From NCBI GenBank assembly GCA_030123545.1, contig CP126124.1, positions 2,852,001 to 2,916,000 on the forward strand: a DNA stretch of 64,000 nt, given 5' to 3'. This stretch comes from Burkholderiaceae bacterium. GTDB lineage: Bacteria; Pseudomonadota; Gammaproteobacteria; Burkholderiales; Burkholderiaceae_C. Numbering within the stretch: position 1 is the stretch's first letter; each line of letters opens with the position of its first letter. The position numbers and the translations under genes were made by a program. The notes beneath the pieces were generated by a model. It had not been told where the DNA came from and did not search any database. It saw only the letters and a program-made list of their open reading frames with translations. Below, in pieces: positions 35,848 to 44,712 of the stretch.

Positions 35848-36552
35848 ATGCCTCCCGCCCCGCCCGAATTGCTGCCCAAGCCCCCCCGTCACCTGGTGCG
35901 CGCACCGCGCCAGCAGCGGGGCCGCGATCGGCAGGACGCACTGATCCGTGCCGGCCTTCATCTGACGGAGACCCGCAACTGGGACGAGGTCAAGGTCGAA
36001 GACATCGCCGCCGAGATCGGCTGCTCGACCGGCACTTTCTACACGCGGTTTCGCAACAAAGCGGCGTACTTCGATGTGCTGGTCGATCTGGTCACCCAGG
36101 TGATGCAGACGCGCAGCAACGCGTTTTTCGATGCGCCCGAGCGCGGACTGGAAACGCCGCAGGAATTCATCGAGCGCTGGATTGCGCTCGCGCTGCATTC
36201 GTTCGCGACGCACCGCGGTCTGTACGCGACGGCGGTGATCGAGTTGCGGCGCCATCCGCCGCAGGTCGTCGCGGCTTCGCCGCTGCTGCGCTTTCGCGAT
36301 CGCAGCCGCGAGCAGTTCATGCAGGCGATGGCGCGCTGGCCGCGCTGGCGCAGCGCGGCGGCACGCCGCCCGTTGCTGTTCGCGCACCAGCTGGTGCAAG
36401 GCGTGCTGATCAACGCCGTGCTGACCAATCCCGGCCCGTTGCAGCTGCAGGACCCCGAGTTTCACGCGCAACTGGCAGCGGCCCTGTCGGCGTACCTGGG
36501 CCTGCGCGAGGCATCGACTGAGAACCCGCCAGCGCCAAGGAGAACGCGATGA
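35848..36552 (+). CDS. TetR-family transcriptional regulator
   Basis: 234 residues. The N-terminal DNA-binding domain includes RQDALIRAGLHLTETRNWDEVKVEDIAAEIGCSTGTFYTRFRNKAAYF, a clear TetR helix-turn-helix; the first 25 residues are proline-rich. The ligand domain is not recognisable. Its stop overlaps the alkylsulfatase start (ATGA), so regulator and enzyme are translated from one mRNA, and an inverted repeat sits just upstream. Likely local repressor of the sulfatase operon. Confidence 0.9.
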   Translation: MPPAPPELLPKPPRHLVRAPRQQRGRDRQDALIRAGLHLTETRNWDEVKVEDIAAEIGCSTGTFYTRFRNKAAYFDVLVDLVTQVMQTRSNAFFDAPERGLETPQEFIERWIALALHSFATHRGLYATAVIELRRHPPQVVAASPLLRFRDRSREQFMQAMARWPRWRSAAARRPLLFAHQLVQGVLINAVLTNPGPLQLQDPEFHAQLAAALSAYLGLREASTENPPAPRRTR

Positions 36553-38486
36553 CTGCCCCACCCGCAAGCTGTGCCCACCGCGCCACGGTCGACTTCCAGC
36601 GCCTGGTCGCTGCTGAGCAGCCTCTGGAAGACGGTGAGGATTTTGCCGATGCGCGCCGCGGCTTTCTCGGCACCGTGCCGGATGCCAACGTGGCGCGCGC
36701 CGACGGCAGCCCGGTCTGGAACCTGGCGGCCTACGGCTTTCTGGACCAGGCCAGCGCGCCCGACACGGTGAATCCGATGCTGTGGCGGCAAGCGCGGCTG
36801 AATCGCGAGCATGGGCTGTTCCAGGTCACCGAGCGCATCTTCCAGGTGCGCGGCTTCGACATTGCCAACATCACTTTCATCGAGACCGACCACGGCGTGA
36901 TCACGCTGGACGCCCTCACCTGCCCAGAGACGGCGAGCGCCGCGCTGGCGCTGTACCGCCGGCATCGCGGCGACCGCCCGCTGCACACCGTGATCTACAG
37001 CCACAGCCACGCCGACCATTTCGGCGGCGCCGCGGGGCTGGTCAGCGACGCCGACGTGCGCGCCGGGCGGGTGCAGATCGTCGCTCCGGCGCTGTTCATG
37101 CAATGCGCGGTCGCCGAGAACGTGATGGCCGGCGTCGCGATGGCGCGGCGCGCGCAGTTCCAGTTCGGCCACACGCTGGCCGTCGGCCCGACGGCCCAGG
37201 TCGACTCGGGCCTGGGCAAGAACATGCCGCGCGGACGCCCGAGCCTGATCGCGCCGACGCGCGAGATCACCGAGTCGCACGAGGTGCACGTGATCGACGG
37301 ACTGGAGATCGAGTTTCAGCTCACGCCCGAGACCGAGGCGCCGGCCGAGATGCACCTGTTCATCCCCTCCGAGCGCGCGCTGAACCTGGCCGAGAACGCG
37401 ACGCACACGCTGCACAACCTGTGCCCGCTGCGCGGCGCCAAGGTGCGTGACGCGCTGGCCTGGTCGCGCTACCTGAACGAAGCGCTGCACCGCTACGGCC
37501 CGCGCACCGACGTGATCCTGGCGCAGCACCACTGGCCGACCTGGGGGCACGAACGCGCGCTGCGCTTTCTGGCCGAGCAGCGCGACCTCTATCGATTCCT
37601 GCACGACCAGACCGTGCGCCTGATGAACCATGGCTTGAAAGCCACCGAGATCGCCGAGCAGTTGCAGCTGCCGCCGGGTCTCGCCGCCCGCTGGCATGCG
37701 CGCGGCTACTACGGCACGGTGTCGCACAACGTCAAGGCGATCTACCAGCACTATCTGAGCTGGTACGACGCGCATCCGGCGAACCTGAACAAGCTGCCGC
37801 CGGTCGATGCGGCGCGCAAGTACGTCGCCTACATGGGCGGCGCGCAAGCCGTTCTGCAAAAGGCGCGTTTCGACTTCGAACGCGGCGAATTCCGCTGGGT
37901 GGCGGAGGTGATGGCGCATCTGGTCCATGCCGACCCTGGCAACAACGAGGCGCGCGAACTCGCGGCGGCGGCGCTGGAGCAGATGGGGTTCCAGGCCGAA
38001 TCGGCCACCTGGCGCAACGCCTACCTGCTCGGCGCGCACGAGTACCGCGCCGGACCTCCGGCGCCGACCGCAATGGCCGGGCAGGCGATGCTCGGCGCGC
38101 TGCCGAACGCGCTGTTGTTCGATCTGTTGGCAATGCGCGTGATCGCGGCGCGCGCCATGGAGCTTCGCTTTGACATCGCCTGGCATTTCACCGACAGCGG
38201 GGAGCATTGGTTGTGCAGCCTGTCGAACGCGGCGCTCAGCAGCATCCGCACCGACACACCCGCCCCGGCCGACGTCACGATCGAAACCGACCGCGCCACG
38301 CTCGACGGCCTGCTGCTGCAAAAAATAGCGCCGGCCCAGGCCATCGCCGCTGGCCGGTTCAAGCCGTCCGGCAATGCGGCGCTCTTGATGCAGTTCTTCG
38401 GCCTGCTGGATCGTTTCACCGGCAGCTTTCCGGTCGTCGATTCGGCGGCTACAGATTCGTCCCACCGAGGGAATGACCATGAGTGA
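36549..38486 (+). CDS. Linear alkylsulfatase, MBL fold (SdsA/BDS1-like)
   Basis: 645 residues, close in length to SdsA1. The MBL zinc motif is HSHADH at 152-157, followed by LAENATHTLHNLCPLRGAKVRD and the QHHWPTWG segment of alkylsulfatases; the middle dimerisation region (YYGTVSHNVKAIYQHYLSWYDAHPANL) and a C-terminal SCP2-like domain (from about 520) are present. Known members hydrolyse primary or secondary alkyl sulfates such as SDS to alcohol and sulfate. Unlike SdsA1 it has no signal peptide, so it would act inside the cell. Overlaps TetR upstream and the GMC gene downstream. Confidence 0.9.
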   Translation: MTAPPASCAHRATVDFQRLVAAEQPLEDGEDFADARRGFLGTVPDANVARADGSPVWNLAAYGFLDQASAPDTVNPMLWRQARLNREHGLFQVTERIFQVRGFDIANITFIETDHGVITLDALTCPETASAALALYRRHRGDRPLHTVIYSHSHADHFGGAAGLVSDADVRAGRVQIVAPALFMQCAVAENVMAGVAMARRAQFQFGHTLAVGPTAQVDSGLGKNMPRGRPSLIAPTREITESHEVHVIDGLEIEFQLTPETEAPAEMHLFIPSERALNLAENATHTLHNLCPLRGAKVRDALAWSRYLNEALHRYGPRTDVILAQHHWPTWGHERALRFLAEQRDLYRFLHDQTVRLMNHGLKATEIAEQLQLPPGLAARWHARGYYGTVSHNVKAIYQHYLSWYDAHPANLNKLPPVDAARKYVAYMGGAQAVLQKARFDFERGEFRWVAEVMAHLVHADPGNNEARELAAAALEQMGFQAESATWRNAYLLGAHEYRAGPPAPTAMAGQAMLGALPNALLFDLLAMRVIAARAMELRFDIAWHFTDSGEHWLCSLSNAALSSIRTDTPAPADVTIETDRATLDGLLLQKIAPAQAIAAGRFKPSGNAALLMQFFGLLDRFTGSFPVVDSAATDSSHRGNDHE

Positions 38487-40092
38487 CGCACCCGCATTCG
38501 ACTACGTCATCGTCGGTGGCGGCTCCGCCGGTTGCGTGCTGGCGAATCGCCTGAGTTCGCGGCCCGACGTGCGCGTAGCGCTGATCGAGGCCGGACCCGT
38601 TGACGCCACCCGCTGGGTCACGGTGCCGGCCGGCCTGATCGGCACCGTGTCGACGCACAGGCTGAACTGGGCGTTCGAGACCGTGCCGCAAAAGGGCCTG
38701 AACGGCAGACGCGGCTACCAGCCGCGCGGCAAGGTGCTGGGCGGCAGCTCGTCGATCAACGCAATGTGCTACATCCGCGGCCACCGCAGCGACTACGACG
38801 ACTGGGCAGCCGCCGGCTGCACCGGCTGGTCGTGGGGCGAAGTCCTGCCGTATTTCAAGCGCTCCGAAGGGTGCACGGTACAAGGACTGGACGCGCAGTT
38901 TCACGGCTTCGACGGCCCGTTGAAGGTGTCGGCGCTGCGCTCGCCGAGCGATTTCAACCGTCTCGTGCTGGACGCGGCCGCGGAATGCGGCCATGCGCGC
39001 AACGCGGACTTCAACGCTGCCGCGCAGGACGGCGTCGGCCTCTATCACGTCACGCAGGACCGCGGCGAGCGCTGCAACGCCGCGCGCGCCTATCTGGACC
39101 CGGCGCGCGGGCGCGCCAATCTGCAGGTCCTCACGGGCACCCACGCCACCCGCGTCGTCTTCGACGGCCGACGCGCGGTCGGGGTCGAGGTGCTGCACGG
39201 CGGCACGAAACGGCAGTTGCAAGCCCGGGCCGAAGTGGTCCTCTGCGCCGGCAGCTTCGGCAGCCCGCAACTGCTGTTGCTGTCGGGCATCGGCCCGGGC
39301 GCGGCGCTGCAGCAGTTGGGCATCGCCTGCGTCGTCGACCGAGCGCAGGTCGGCGCGAATCTGCAGGACCACCCGGATGCGATCCTGACGCGCCGCGTGA
39401 ACGACCCGCGCCTGTTCGGCATCAGCCTGGGCGGCCTCGCCCAGCTGTGGCGCGCCTGGGGCCAGTACAAGCGCGACCGGACCGGGATGCTCACGACGAA
39501 CTTCGCCGAAAGCGGCGGCTTCTTTCGCACCCAGCCTGGGTTGGCGCGGCCCGATGCGCAGTGGCACTTCGTGATGGGCATCGTCGACGACCACGCGAGG
39601 CGCCGCCACCTCGGCCATGGCTTCAGCCTGCACGCCTGCGTGCTGCGTCCGAAGTCGCGCGGCAGCGTGAGCCTGGCGTCCGCCGACCCGCTCGCCGCGC
39701 CGCTGATCGACCCCGCCTTCCTCACCGACCCGGACGACGTGGCGACGCTGATCCGCGCCTACCGCTGCACCGCCGATCTGCTGCGCACGCAGGCGCTGGC
39801 GCCGTATTCGCACAAGCCGCTGGTGCCCGAGCCCGACGTCGGCGACGACGCTGCAATCGAACGCTTCCTGCGCGCGCGCACCGACACGATCTACCACCCG
39901 GTCGGCACCTGCCGCATGGGCGCGGACGACGACGCCGTGGTCGATGCGCAGTTGCGCGTGCGGGGCGCCCTGGCCTTGCGCGTGATCGACGCCAGCATCA
40001 TGCCCTCGTTGATCGGCGGCAACACCAATGCCCCGACGATCATGATCGCCGAGAAGGCGGCGGACCTGATCACCGCGCGGGCCGGGGATTGA
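38479..40092 (+). CDS. GMC-family alcohol dehydrogenase/oxidase
   Basis: 537-residue flavoenzyme of the glucose-methanol-choline family. It has the FAD motif FDYVIVGGGSAGCVLANRLS, the signature PRGKVLGGSSSINAM, the second signature GSFGSPQLLLLSGIGP and the catalytic His region IYHPVGTCRMG. The start at 38479 has a GAGGGA ribosome site 6 bases away; an ATG at 38473 abuts that site. It overlaps the alkylsulfatase by 8 bases. Oxidation of the alcohol freed by the sulfatase is the natural inferred role. Confidence 0.9.
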   Translation: MSDAPAFDYVIVGGGSAGCVLANRLSSRPDVRVALIEAGPVDATRWVTVPAGLIGTVSTHRLNWAFETVPQKGLNGRRGYQPRGKVLGGSSSINAMCYIRGHRSDYDDWAAAGCTGWSWGEVLPYFKRSEGCTVQGLDAQFHGFDGPLKVSALRSPSDFNRLVLDAAAECGHARNADFNAAAQDGVGLYHVTQDRGERCNAARAYLDPARGRANLQVLTGTHATRVVFDGRRAVGVEVLHGGTKRQLQARAEVVLCAGSFGSPQLLLLSGIGPGAALQQLGIACVVDRAQVGANLQDHPDAILTRRVNDPRLFGISLGGLAQLWRAWGQYKRDRTGMLTTNFAESGGFFRTQPGLARPDAQWHFVMGIVDDHARRRHLGHGFSLHACVLRPKSRGSVSLASADPLAAPLIDPAFLTDPDDVATLIRAYRCTADLLRTQALAPYSHKPLVPEPDVGDDAAIERFLRARTDTIYHPVGTCRMGADDDAVVDAQLRVRGALALRVIDASIMPSLIGGNTNAPTIMIAEKAADLITARAGD

Positions 40093-40094
40093 CA

Positions 40095-40155
40095 AGCCAA
40101 ATCGGCTTCCAGCGCTTGATCCGTCCTAGTAAGCAGCTATTAAAACAGTAGCGAT
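40095..40155 (-). repeat. Dispersed AT-rich palindromic repeat, intergenic
   Basis: Read on the minus strand: core GCTACTGTTTTAATAGCTGC then a tail ending in GCGCTGGAAGCCGATTTGG. It fills the 80-base gap between the GMC gene and the arylsulfatase and ends about 18 bases before the latter's start. Confidence 0.7.
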
Positions 40156-40172
40156 CTCTCCAGAGACACCCC

Positions 40173-42455
40173 ATGACCCAGGCCCGCATCGGCAAGACCG
40201 TCGCCGACTCCACGCCGCACTGGCCGCCGGTGCCGAAGCGCCCCGATGGCGCGCCCAACATCCTGCTCGTGCTGTTCGACGACGTCGGTTTCTCCGACTT
40301 CGGCTGCTACGGCTCCTCCATCCGCACGCCGCACATCGACCAGCTCGCCGCGGGCGGCCTGCGCTACACCGGCTTTCACACGACCGCGATGTGCTCGACC
40401 ACGCGCGCGGCGCTGCTGACCGGACGCAACCACCACGCGGTCGGCGTCGGCTGTCTCGCCAATTTCGACAGCGGCTTTCCCGGCTATCGCGGCAAGATCA
40501 GCAAGGGCGCCGGCACGCTGGCCGAGATGCTGCGCCCGCACGGCTGGCGCAACTACATGGTCGGCAAATGGCATGTGGTGCCGCTGACGCAAAGCGGCCC
40601 GGCGGGCCCGTTCGACGGCTGGCCGCTCGGGCGCGGCTTCGACCGCTACTACGGCTTCATGGACGCGGAGACCGACCAGTACGCGCCCGAGCTGGTGCAG
40701 GACAACACGCACATCGACCCGCCCGGCACGTTCGAGACCGGCTACCACCTGAGCGCCGACCTCGTCGATCAATCGATCCGCATGCTGGCCGAGCACCAGG
40801 CCGACGCGCCCGACGCGCCCTGGCTGCTGTGGCTGGCATTCGGCGCCTGTCACGCGCCGCACCAGGCGCCCATGGCGCTGATCCGCGGCTACGACGCGCA
40901 GTTCGCGCACGGCTGGGACGTGGAGCGCGCCGAGCGTCTGGCGCGGCAGAAGGCGCTCGGCCTGGTGCCTGCGGATACCGAGCTGCCGCCGCGCAACGAT
41001 GGTGTGCCGGCCTGGGACACGCTGGGCGCGCCCGAACGGCGCGTTTTCACGCGATTGCAGAGTGCTTACGCCGCAATGCTCGAACATGCCGATGCGCAGC
41101 TTGGGCGGCTGCTGCAATTCCTTGAGACCAGCGGCATCGCGGACGACACGCTGGTGCTGGTGCTGTCGGACAACGGCGCCAGCCAGGAAGGCGGCGTGGC
41201 CGGCTTCGTCAACGCGATGGGCCCGTACAACCTGCGGCGCGAGGACATGGCCGAAAAGCTCGCCCGCATCGACGAGATCGGCGGCCCGGGCACGCACGCG
41301 AACTTTCCGCACGGCTGGGCGATGGCCGCGAACACGCCTTTGAAACGCTACAAGCAGAACACGCACGGCGGCGGCATCCGCGATCCACTGGTGCTGGCCT
41401 GGCCGAACGGCATTGCCGCGCGCGGCGAACTGCGCCACGGCTTCTGCCACGCGCGCGACCTGCTGCCGACGCTGCTCGACCTCTGCCACGTGACGCCGCC
41501 ACCGGTGATCGCAGGCGTGGCGCAGCAGCCGGTCACGGGACAGAGCCTGGCGGCCACGCTGGCCGACCCTGCTGCTCCCGGCCGCACCGAGCCGCAGGTC
41601 TTCGAGATGTTCGGCCACCGCGGCATCTGGCACGCAGGCTGGAAGGCGGTGGCCTGGCATGCACCGGGCACGCCGTTCGACGCCGACCGGTGGGAGCTGT
41701 ACCACCTCGAGCGCGACTTTGCCGAGAACCACGATCTCGCGGCGCAAGAGCCCGAGCGGCTGGCGCAGCTCAAGGCGCTGTGGTGGCGCGAGGCCGAGGC
41801 GAATCAGGTGCTGCCGCTGGACGACCGCTTCGGCGCCCGCTTTGCCGAGAATGCGCAGCGCGCGCAAGGCGCACGCACGCGCTTCGTGTTCCACGCCGGC
41901 ATGGGCCACCTGCCGAGCGAAGTCGCGCCCGACCTGCGTACGCGCAGCTATTCATTGGAGGCGCAGGTGCGCATCCCGGAAGGCGGTGCCGAAGGCGTGC
42001 TGGTAGCGCACGGTGACGCGACCAGCGGCTACAGCCTATACCTGCAGGACGGGCATCTGGTGCACGACCTGAACGTCGGCGGCGTGCACCAGATCCTGCG
42101 CTCTGATCGCGCCGTGACCCCCGGCCAGCGCCGCCTCGCCTTTCGCATGCAGCTCGGCGCGATGACGCTGTCGCCACCAGTGCCCGGTCACGGGCGGATC
42201 GCGGTGCCGTCGAGCCGGCAAGGCAGCCTGTGGATTGACGACGTCTGCGTAGCCGAAGGCCCATGCCGGTTCGGCTTCACGACGCTGATCTCCTGGTCGG
42301 GCCTGGACATCGGCCGCGACCGCGGCAGCCCGGTGTCGCATTACGCCGAGCCCTTTGCCTTCACCGGCCGGCTCCATTGCGTCACGGTCGAACTGGAACC
42401 ACAGCGGCCGCTCGATGGCCGCGGCATCGGCCAAGCCGAAATGGCGCGGCAATGA
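40173..42455 (+). CDS. Arylsulfatase (type I sulfatase family)
   Basis: 760-residue member of the long arylsulfatase group. The catalytic region is C74-S-T-T-R78 within TTAMCSTTRAALLTGRNHH; Cys74 would be the formylglycine precursor. The usual motif is C-x-P/A/S-x-R, so Thr at the third place is unusual. Other sulfatase features are VLFDDVGFSD (metal aspartates), VGKWH, and LSDNGAS. The C-terminal 200 residues form an extra beta-rich domain. No signal peptide. Grouped with the alkylsulfatase, GMC oxidase and MFS carrier. No formylglycine-generating enzyme gene is present in the window. Confidence 0.88.
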   Translation: MTQARIGKTVADSTPHWPPVPKRPDGAPNILLVLFDDVGFSDFGCYGSSIRTPHIDQLAAGGLRYTGFHTTAMCSTTRAALLTGRNHHAVGVGCLANFDSGFPGYRGKISKGAGTLAEMLRPHGWRNYMVGKWHVVPLTQSGPAGPFDGWPLGRGFDRYYGFMDAETDQYAPELVQDNTHIDPPGTFETGYHLSADLVDQSIRMLAEHQADAPDAPWLLWLAFGACHAPHQAPMALIRGYDAQFAHGWDVERAERLARQKALGLVPADTELPPRNDGVPAWDTLGAPERRVFTRLQSAYAAMLEHADAQLGRLLQFLETSGIADDTLVLVLSDNGASQEGGVAGFVNAMGPYNLRREDMAEKLARIDEIGGPGTHANFPHGWAMAANTPLKRYKQNTHGGGIRDPLVLAWPNGIAARGELRHGFCHARDLLPTLLDLCHVTPPPVIAGVAQQPVTGQSLAATLADPAAPGRTEPQVFEMFGHRGIWHAGWKAVAWHAPGTPFDADRWELYHLERDFAENHDLAAQEPERLAQLKALWWREAEANQVLPLDDRFGARFAENAQRAQGARTRFVFHAGMGHLPSEVAPDLRTRSYSLEAQVRIPEGGAEGVLVAHGDATSGYSLYLQDGHLVHDLNVGGVHQILRSDRAVTPGQRRLAFRMQLGAMTLSPPVPGHGRIAVPSSRQGSLWIDDVCVAEGPCRFGFTTLISWSGLDIGRDRGSPVSHYAEPFAFTGRLHCVTVELEPQRPLDGRGIGQAEMARQ

Positions 42456-42490
42456 ACCGTTCGACCCCCCGAACACCGCAGGAGAGCAGC

Positions 42491-43852
42491 ATGGCAGCCG
42501 TCGCAGGAATTGCACCGAGGACCGCACCCGAACCCCCCGCTCTCGAAGTTCAGTACCCGCCGCGCAGCCAGGCGATCTACGCCTGCGCGATCCTGTTTTT
42601 CGGCTACACGCTGGCCTTCGTCGACCGCAACGTCGTGTCGCTGCTGGTGGTGTCTATCGAACACGACCTGGGCCTGTCCGACGTGCAGATGGGGTTGCTG
42701 CAGGGAACGGCGTTCGCGATCTTCTACTCGCTGTTCGGCTTTCCGATCGCCTGGGCGGTGGACCGCTTCAACCGCCGCAACATCGTCACCGCGGGCGTCG
42801 CCGTCTGGAGCCTGATGACCTGCATGGCGGGCCTGTCCCGCGGCTTTGCACCGTTCTTCGGCGCTCGGGTCGGGGTCGGCGCCGGCGAGGCCGCGATCCT
42901 TCCCAGCGCCACCTCGCTGATCGCCGACTACTTTCCGCCGGCGGCGCGCGGCCGCGCGCTCGGCGTGTTTGCGTCGGGCATCTACTTCGGCGCGGCGACC
43001 GCGCTGATCGGCGGCGGCATCATCCTGCACCGGCTGCACGGGCAGACCGTGACGCTGCCGCTGCTCGGCCCGCTGCAGCCGTGGCAGGTCGTGCTGGTCG
43101 CGGCCGGGTCGCTGGGCATTCCGCTGCTCATTGCCACGCGGTTCCTGCGCGAGCCGGTGCGCAGCCATCTGCGCGCGGGCCACACGCACGCAGCGGGCAA
43201 CGCGTCGGGCTTCTTCGCGATACTGCGCCGGCATCCCCGTGCCCTCGTCGCTCACTTCATCGGCTTCACCGCGGTGGCCTTCGCCGCCTATGGCTCGACC
43301 GCCTGGCTGCCGACGCTGTTCATCCGCGACTACGGATGGACCGCCCAGATGGTCGGCACGCGGCTCGGCCTGCTCGCGCTCGTGCTCGGACCGCTGGGTA
43401 CGGTGGCGGGTGGTCTGCTCGCGGATCGGCTGGAGAAGGCCGACCGCAGCGCCGGCAAATTCGGTGTCGGCGCGCTCGCCGCCGCCTGCACCTTCGCTCC
43501 GGCGATCGCACTCGGGCTGTCCACCCACGCAGGAAGCGCCTTCGTCGCGGCAGCGGCGGTGATCTTCTGCACCAGCCTGGTCTGGGGCGTGGCGCCCGGC
43601 GCCTTGCAGGAGATCGTGCACGGATCGGTGCTCGGCCGCGTGGTCGCGGTCTACACCGCGCTGCTCAACCTCGTCGCGCTGGGTCTGGGCCCGCCCAGCG
43701 TCGCGCTGCTGGGCGAATCGATCGCGGGCAAGCACGGCGGACTGGACCTGGCCATTGCCATCATCGTGCCGGTGGCCTGCGTCATCGCGTTCCTGGCGTT
43801 CGTCACCAGCTTCTCGGCGTACAAGGCGGCGCGGGCCGATCTCGAGCGGTGA
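42491..43852 (+). CDS. MFS transporter (spinster-like)
   Basis: 453-residue major facilitator with about twelve helices. The motifs FVDRNVVSLLVVSIEHDLGLSDVQMGLLQG and AWAVDRFNRRNIV are those of the spinster/sugar-phosphate-like group. The ATG at 42491 has an AGGAG site 6 bases upstream; an ATG at 42452 overlapping the arylsulfatase stop would add 13 residues. Last gene of the sulfatase cluster, so it is likely to import a sulfate ester or export a product. Confidence 0.87.
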   Translation: MAAVAGIAPRTAPEPPALEVQYPPRSQAIYACAILFFGYTLAFVDRNVVSLLVVSIEHDLGLSDVQMGLLQGTAFAIFYSLFGFPIAWAVDRFNRRNIVTAGVAVWSLMTCMAGLSRGFAPFFGARVGVGAGEAAILPSATSLIADYFPPAARGRALGVFASGIYFGAATALIGGGIILHRLHGQTVTLPLLGPLQPWQVVLVAAGSLGIPLLIATRFLREPVRSHLRAGHTHAAGNASGFFAILRRHPRALVAHFIGFTAVAFAAYGSTAWLPTLFIRDYGWTAQMVGTRLGLLALVLGPLGTVAGGLLADRLEKADRSAGKFGVGALAAACTFAPAIALGLSTHAGSAFVAAAAVIFCTSLVWGVAPGALQEIVHGSVLGRVVAVYTALLNLVALGLGPPSVALLGESIAGKHGGLDLAIAIIVPVACVIAFLAFVTSFSAYKAARADLER

Positions 43853-43976
43853 GCGGGAGCAACCGGGACTTCAGTCCTCCCTGCCCCGAATCTCCCAGCC
43901 CTTAAGTGAGTTGGCTGTTCGTTGCGCCTAAGGCGGCATGTGAGCCGAGACCACCGAAAATTCCGCACTAACCAAC

Positions 43977-44005
43977 TTGCCAATTCATACCAACTAGGTT
44001 AGAAT
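43977..44005 (+). promoter_or_regulatory. mqsRA promoter with overlapping operator-like repeats
   Basis: A -35 box TTGCCA (43977-43982) and a -10 box TAGAAT (44000-44005) are 17 bases apart, a near-ideal spacing. ACCAACT occurs twice (43971-43977 and 43989-43995), and the second copy runs into AGGTT, giving a degenerate match to the AACCT-N3-AGGTT site bound by MqsA in E. coli. The implied transcript start is at or next to the mqsR GTG. Confidence 0.65.
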
Positions 44006-44011
44006 ACATTC

Positions 44012-44308
44012 GTGGAGAAATCGACCCCGCACTGCAAGCTGACCATAGTCAAAGCCTTCGTAGAAGCGGGCAAAGTTCGCGCAACCCGCTCGGCCAGAAT
44101 TGGAGCCACTGCATTGGGGTTGGAGTTTTCCGACATGCTGGCCGTGGTGATGGAGCTGACGCCAGCGGACTTCTACAAGAGCATGACCACCCATGCTGAC
44201 TACACGGTATGGCAGGACGTGTACCGCCCAAGCACGCAGGCGGGCGACGTGTACCTGAAACTGACGGTCATCGATGACGTGCTGATCGTGTCCTTCAAGG
44301 AGCTATGA
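44012..44308 (+). CDS. mqsR: MqsR-type mRNA interferase toxin
   Basis: 98-residue ribonuclease toxin. It closely follows E. coli MqsR (MEKxTPHxxL start, DFYKSMTTHADYTVWQDVYRP core, VIDDVLIVSFKE end); MqsR cuts mRNA at GCU. The start is a GTG at 44012; upstream codons offer no other start and no ribosome site is visible, while the -10 box ends 6 bases before it, so the mRNA may be leaderless. Overlaps mqsA by 4 bases. Base composition is lower in GC than the neighbours, which suggests transfer. Confidence 0.93.
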   Translation: MEKSTPHCKLTIVKAFVEAGKVRATRSARIGATALGLEFSDMLAVVMELTPADFYKSMTTHADYTVWQDVYRPSTQAGDVYLKLTVIDDVLIVSFKEL

Positions 44309-44712
44309 ACATGAAATGTCCTGTTTGCGGCGCAGCGGAGCTGATCCACGACACTCGCGACCTGCCGTACACCTACAAGGGCGAAACCACTGTGATTCCT
44401 GCGGTGACGGCTGATTTTTGCCCTGCGTGCGATGAGTCCATCACCGACATGGCCGAAACCGAGCGCGTCATGCGCGAGATGCAGGCGTTCAACAAGCAGG
44501 TGAACGCGGCCATCGTCGACCCTGCCTTCATCGTCAACGTGCGCAAAAAGCTCGACCTCGGCCAGCGCGAAGCCGCCGAAATCTTTGGCGGTGGCGTCAA
44601 TGCCTTCTCGCGCTACGAGAACGGTAAGACCAAGCCGCCGCTGGCCCTGGTCAAGCTGTTCAAGCTGCTGGATCGTCACCCCGACCTGCTCAACGAGGTC
44701 AAAACCGCCTAG
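44305..44712 (+). CDS. mqsA: MqsA-type antitoxin and regulator
   Basis: 135-residue antitoxin. The N-terminal zinc domain has CPVC (residues 5-8) and CPAC; the C-terminal helix-turn-helix reads REAAEIFGGGVNAFSRYENGKTKPP. MqsA neutralises MqsR and represses its own promoter. The ATG overlaps the end of mqsR. The stop lies directly against the stop of the convergent DUF3482 gene with no spacer. Confidence 0.94.
   Translation: MNMKCPVCGAAELIHDTRDLPYTYKGETTVIPAVTADFCPACDESITDMAETERVMREMQAFNKQVNAAIVDPAFIVNVRKKLDLGQREAAEIFGGGVNAFSRYENGKTKPPLALVKLFKLLDRHPDLLNEVKTA

Noticed and set aside
38311..38360. CTGCAAAAAATAGC stretch inside the alkylsulfatase
   Set aside because: It resembles the dispersed repeat core but lacks the left palindromic arm and a matching tail.
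36462..38480. 672-codon open frame on the minus strand
   Set aside because: Antisense to the alkylsulfatase, which has its catalytic motif in the plus frame; composition is shadow-like (Arg, Gln, Val rich).
40140..41909. 589-codon open frame on the minus strand
   Set aside because: Antisense to the arylsulfatase with its clear catalytic motifs.
41946..41970. GCTATTCATTGGAGGC inside the arylsulfatase
   Set aside because: Only part of the repeat core matches and there is no inverted arm.
43853..43970. Possible small gene between the MFS carrier and mqsR
   Set aside because: No frame with a start, ribosome site and reasonable length; the stretch is treated as a spacer before the mqsRA promoter.
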